Shown: positions 61,016 to 64,000 of the stretch, piece after piece
Layout: each line of letters opens with the position of its first letter
How positions within the stretch are numbered: position 1 is the stretch's first letter
Assembly (NCBI GenBank): GCA_004124875.1
Contig: SCKJ01000010.1
Location: forward strand, 27,243 to 91,242
DNA: 64,000 nt
Source: Fidelibacterota bacterium
Lineage (GTDB): Bacteria > Fidelibacterota > Marinisomatia > SCGC-AAA003-L08 > TS1B11
Direction: 5' to 3'
Position numbers and translations under genes: made by a program
The notes under the pieces: generated by a model
The model's input: the letters and a program-made list of their open reading frames with translations, nothing else
Database searches by the model: none
Told to the model about the DNA's origin: nothing

Positions 61016-62058
61016 CGGTTTATTACATAGCCAACCAGGCTTATCAGTTCTCTTACGTCAAGCCGATCTACCACAAGATCGGTGGTACCTTTCTTGCCAC
61101 GAGCTGGACAAAACTAATCAAGATCCGCTGGCGCTTAAGGCACGGCCTCGGTCTGAATGATTCCCGTGGTCTCAAAATCGCCAGAGGTAATAACCATGAC
61201 CTGACTGAATTTGAAGGTGTCGTACTCTCCCCGTCCAACTTCCACATTAATGGCACGAAGAGCAAATTAACGACCATCTTTGTAGGGCACGGCTCTGGTG
61301 ACAAGAAGTATGGCGGGAATGCCGGGATTCTGAAAACCTATGACTATCACTTTATCAGTGGACCAAAGCATCTTGCCAAGCTGGCCGATGTCAATATTGG
61401 GATACCGGAAGATCGCCTGATTAAAATCGGCAATCCGCGATTTGACGCCTATCTCGCCGGCAAAATCGATCGGGCCGCGTACCTTCAGCGGCTCGGGGTG
61501 CGAGAGAAGGAGCGCCCGATGGTTCTCTATGCCCCAACTTGGAGGTGGGGTAACGGCTCCCTGAGAAGCATGATAGTTCCATTGGCCCGGGAGTTGCGCC
61601 ACTCGTTCAATCTAATCATTCGGCCCCATCATTTTGACATCCAACTCCTTCCCTGGTTTCGATTATGGGCCAAATTAAAGGGGCTGAGACATGTCTATTT
61701 TTCCAATCCGGATAACCTGGCGTTTCATGATACCATGCATGATTTTGCAGTTTCAGATCTGCTGATTAGCGATACATCGTCAGTACTCTACGAATATTTG
61801 ATCACCGGCAAACCTATCGTACAGGTCCAAACTGAAAATGAAGATTTGCATCATATGCCTGATCACCTCAGCATCAATGGCAAGGTCGACACAATCCGGG
61901 CCGATGATACCGCTTCCATCGCGGGTGTTGTAGCCCGAAACTTAAGCGATCAACCTTATCGGGATGAGTACAGGCAGCTCCTGCAGGAATGCTTCTATTT
62001 AAGCGATGGCCGGGCAACAGACCGGGCGGTTGAGTTCATCCGTAGCGTGGACCATTAA
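61012..62058 (+). CDS. CDP-glycerol glycerophosphotransferase-family protein
   Basis: A 348-residue protein of the TagB/TagF-like family: TIFVGHGSGDKKYGG, YHFISGPKHLAKL, GIPEDRLIKIGNPRFDAYL, VLYAPTWRWGNGS, IIRPHHFDIQ and ISDTSSVLYEYLITGKPIVQV with the family's Ser-Ser-Val-Tyr-Glu region. It would transfer glycerol or similar phosphates to a growing surface polymer. The start is a GTG overlapping the nucleotidyltransferase fragment. With that gene broken, substrate supply may be lost. In Gram-negative bacteria such genes serve LPS or capsule decoration. Confidence 0.88.
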   Translation: MTVYYIANQAYQFSYVKPIYHKIGGTFLATSWTKLIKIRWRLRHGLGLNDSRGLKIARGNNHDLTEFEGVVLSPSNFHINGTKSKLTTIFVGHGSGDKKYGGNAGILKTYDYHFISGPKHLAKLADVNIGIPEDRLIKIGNPRFDAYLAGKIDRAAYLQRLGVREKERPMVLYAPTWRWGNGSLRSMIVPLARELRHSFNLIIRPHHFDIQLLPWFRLWAKLKGLRHVYFSNPDNLAFHDTMHDFAVSDLLISDTSSVLYEYLITGKPIVQVQTENEDLHHMPDHLSINGKVDTIRADDTASIAGVVARNLSDQPYRDEYRQLLQECFYLSDGRATDRAVEFIRSVDH

Positions 62059-62144
62059 GGCGCCAGCCCCGGTCCCACACCGTGGTATCAATTTAGATTA
62101 GGTTCGGTACGTCTTTGAGGACCACCCTCCCTGAGGATAAGTAA

Positions 62145-62993
62145 ATGTCTGATCGTGAATATATTGCATGCCCTTATTGCGATGCCGATGACTACGCTTT
62201 ATGGGCGGAGGAGAACGGCTGGCAAGCAGTCAAGTGCCGCCAATGCGATATCGTGTACGTCAATCCACGCCCGACGCTGGAAAGTATCCGGGAGGCTGCC
62301 CGTACAGGGCTCCACCAGAACGATTTTGGGACTCTTGACGTTGTCGGAAAATTCAGTCGAAAAAAAAGTCGAAAAATAAAACGGAGGTTGTTACACCTCT
62401 ACCCCGGCGCTGACTTGCGCGGGAAAACGATTCGATGGCTCGATATTGGCGCCGGATTTGGCGAGCTGCTCATCGTAATTCAGGGCCTTCTTCGGCACGA
62501 CGCAACTGTTTGCGGTGTAGAACCGTGCGAACCAAAAAGGGTTCACGGCCAGCAGGCAGGGCTGAGGATTGAGGAGTCTTTCAGCATGATCGAGGGCAAG
62601 TTTGATGTCATCTCACTGATCAATGTCTTCGGGCATCTGCCCAACCATTTTGAGTTCTTCGGCGAATTGCTGAAACAGTTGACGCCCGGGGGTGAAATAG
62701 TGCTGGTTACCGGCAACGGGGGGGAGGTTCCCCTCGAACAATATCCGCAAAAACTCTTCTTGCCCGATCACCTCGTGTTCGCTGGGGAGAAGCATCTATC
62801 CGGTATGCTGGAAAAGTTGGGTTTTGACATCATCGAAATCAAACGATACCGAGTGATTCCCCTGGCAAAAATGATCCGGCGCAGCATAAAGCGACTGTTT
62901 GGCAGACGAACCGGCAAATTGAGCCCCTATGAGCAGTACCGGAGTCCCTTCAGGTCCATTTGGATCAGGGCTCGGCTGGCCACCGATGTCTAG
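62145..62993 (+). CDS. SAM-dependent methyltransferase with N-terminal zinc ribbon
   Basis: A 282-residue class I methyltransferase. The N-terminal zinc ribbon has CPYCDADDYALW and CRQCDIVYVNPRP. The SAM domain has WLDIGAGFGELLIVIQGL, VCGVEPCEPKR, DVISLINVFGHLPNHFEFFGE and LTPGGEIVLVTGNGG. The tail is basic. This arrangement is common in O-antigen and polyketide-sugar clusters, where it methylates a sugar or glycerol unit. GAGGAT precedes the ATG. It is intact, unlike its two neighbours. Confidence 0.87.
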   Translation: MSDREYIACPYCDADDYALWAEENGWQAVKCRQCDIVYVNPRPTLESIREAARTGLHQNDFGTLDVVGKFSRKKSRKIKRRLLHLYPGADLRGKTIRWLDIGAGFGELLIVIQGLLRHDATVCGVEPCEPKRVHGQQAGLRIEESFSMIEGKFDVISLINVFGHLPNHFEFFGELLKQLTPGGEIVLVTGNGGEVPLEQYPQKLFLPDHLVFAGEKHLSGMLEKLGFDIIEIKRYRVIPLAKMIRRSIKRLFGRRTGKLSPYEQYRSPFRSIWIRARLATDV

Positions 62994-63465
62994 AGCGGCC
63001 CCATACATTAGCTGCCCCGCAGGTGAGTACGAAATATGAAGGCTATAATCCTGATGACGGGGCTATATCGCTACCTCGATTCTCGCATCGTTTTCTTTTT
63101 CACGTTGGAAAGTACATGATCTGAAAATCAATGTGTCAATTGACTCTGCATACGCAGGTGTGCATACGTTCACATTGGAGCTCTCACAACTACAGCAATA
63201 TTAGAGGTTTGAAATATATGCCCTTCTGCTTTGGGAGCAGGGGGGTCGTCAGTTCAAATCTGACCACCCCGACCATAACAGTTGGCAGTGGCAGTTGGCA
63301 TGAGCAGAGTGGCCGGAAGCCTGCCCTGAGCGGAGCCGAAGGGACCGAGGGAAGCGGAGACCCGTGGAATGCGGCAGCTGCCTGACTACAACTATTTCTA
63401 CCCGTGGGTGCTTTAGATGACCAAAGGACGTTTATCCTGAAAGAAGGCACAGGATAAGAGAGAAA
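62994..63465. other. Intergenic region with tRNA-Pro repeat copy D
   Basis: About 470 bases. It contains repeat copy D (63224-63345). The remaining sequence has no supported gene. Confidence 0.5.
63224..63345 (+). repeat. tRNA-Pro-derived dispersed repeat, copy D (perfect 3' half)
   Basis: This copy keeps an undamaged 3' half of tRNA-Pro (UGG): anticodon arm TCTGC-TTTGGGA-GCAGG, T arm GTCAG-TTCAAAT-CTGAC and acceptor CACCCCG-A-CCA (CCA at 63273-63275). It is followed by GGCAGTGGCAGTTGGC and GCCTGCCCTGAGCGGAGCCG. No 5' half lies upstream, so it is not a working tRNA gene. Confidence 0.78.
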
Positions 63466-63875
63466 ATGAAGCTACACGTTGTGCTGATACTGTTACCGAC
63501 CGTCGCGCTGCTTGCGCAGAAGCCCGAAAATTTCGGCGCCGGTGCGGTGCAAGGTGATGGTGAATCCATGCTCATAAACCAAGCGGCCGACGAAAAGATT
63601 AAGCCTTCCCGCGTCCTTCCAAGACAGTTAATTCCAATTCAGTATTTCCTCGGGCTACCTATTAGTTTGCGTACTGAGGGCGTAAACATGGGGATTTCAT
63701 ATCTATTCTCTAAAGGCAGAGAGTTAAGGGGATATCATAACTTATATGAATCTTTCTACTGGTATCCCAGGCTAAGGTTGGGCTTTATTAACACGCAACT
63801 CTGGGGGACTTATTCCGGGGGGGTTTACAGCGGTGATGAACTTGAAACTTTTGTGTATGGATTAATCGAAGGACT
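63466..63875 (+). pseudogene. Outer-membrane-type protein gene interrupted by an IS
   Basis: The 5' part encodes a signal peptide (MKLHVVLILLPTVALLAQ) and β-strand-like segments (IQYFLGLPISLRTEGVN, MGISYLFSKGRELRG, YPRLRLGFINTQLWGTYSGG). The coding sequence is cut at 63875 by the IS end, and the frame runs on into the IS until a stop at 63915 (LPFGGQCKKS). It looks like a member of a lineage-specific outer-membrane β-barrel family. The insertion inactivates it. Confidence 0.65.
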
Positions 63876-64000
63876 GATCTTGCTACCTTTTGGTGGACAG
63901 TGTAAGAAGTCATAGATTACCATGATCTACGGAGGTATCTATGATGGAGGAGAAACGAACCAGGCGGGTGTTCACCCGGGAGTTCAAGGTGGAAACGGTC
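63875..64000 (+). mobile_element. IS3-family element, left end, continuing past the window
   Basis: Begins TGATCTTGCTACC (inverted repeat seen also at 60555 and 36667), then the leader and orfA. The sequence is the same as the remnant at 36482-36667 over the overlap. The element is probably still complete beyond the window. Confidence 0.85.
63941..64000 (+). CDS. IS3-family transposase orfA, 5' part
   Basis: The ATG at 63941 has GGAGG ten bases upstream and opens MMEEKRTRRVFTREFKVETV, the start of an IS3-type orfA helix-turn-helix protein (TREFK signature). It is open to the window edge. OrfA with orfB, which would follow by frameshift, forms the transposase. Confidence 0.8.
   Translation, partial: MMEEKRTRRVFTREFKVETV

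Overview
The window looks like chromosomal or large-contig DNA of a Gram-negative bacterium of the FCB superphylum (Marinimicrobia, KSB1 or Calditrichota-like). Two large secreted proteins end in a type IX secretion-type sorting domain (YPNPFNP or YPNPFNS followed by an LGR(E/K)V block). There are lipobox and outer-membrane-type proteins, an aerobic CO dehydrogenase, and frequent GTG/TTG starts. The phylum is an inference from protein style. No 16S or complete tRNA gene is present.

Bases 1-20608, minus strand: an extracellular contractile injection system (eCIS, the PVC/Afp/MAC type). In transcription order it has sheath, tube, a zinc-ribbon T4-type baseplate protein, a long disordered protein, a Pvc16-like DUF4255 cap, a Pvc15-like AAA+ ATPase and a small protein. 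Then comes a cargo block: a DUF4157 cargo, a DUF4157 header fragment, a nuclease, a YegP-like protein, a muramidase, a holin-like protein, a second DUF4157 cargo and a possible partner. The tail end of the operon is a TM-TPR protein, CIS tube/LysM proteins, VgrG-like hub and spike, PAAR tip, gp25 and a baseplate J-like protein cut by the window edge. Most stops and starts overlap by 1-4 bases, so this is a tightly coupled operon. A lysis-type cassette lies inside the cargo block.

Bases 21175-23760: a small signalling cluster (XRE regulator, lipoprotein, polytopic membrane protein, histidine kinase) transcribed toward the eCIS. Bases 24058-29432: two large secreted T9SS-type proteins.

Bases 29433-41566: a repeat-rich, rearranged zone. 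It holds tRNA-Pro-derived dispersed repeats, an SDR/signal-peptidase fusion lacking the catalytic serine, a GreA-type factor beside a tRNA-Leu remnant, a CBS protein and an HD-GYP protein with five 48-bp repeats. It also holds IS3 scars and a large LamG protein that has lost its sorting tail.

Bases 41567-53761: a molybdoenzyme island. It contains moaA, a cysteine desulfurase, form I coxMSL (AYRCSFR motif), coxG, an XdhC-YHS fusion and a DUF2269-like protein. Divergent from these are coxD, coxE, a MobA/MocA cytidylyltransferase and a second XdhC. Together they make, insert and sulfurate the Mo(-Cu) cofactor of aerobic CO dehydrogenase.

Bases 54203-64000: a CadC-like regulator and a divergent serine hydrolase, then a decaying surface-glycan cluster (glycosyltransferases, CDP-glycerol-type polymerase, methyltransferases). 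Two of its methyltransferase genes carry in-frame stops and a nucleotidyltransferase is cut by an IS3 remnant. The window ends inside an IS3-family element that interrupts an outer-membrane-type gene.
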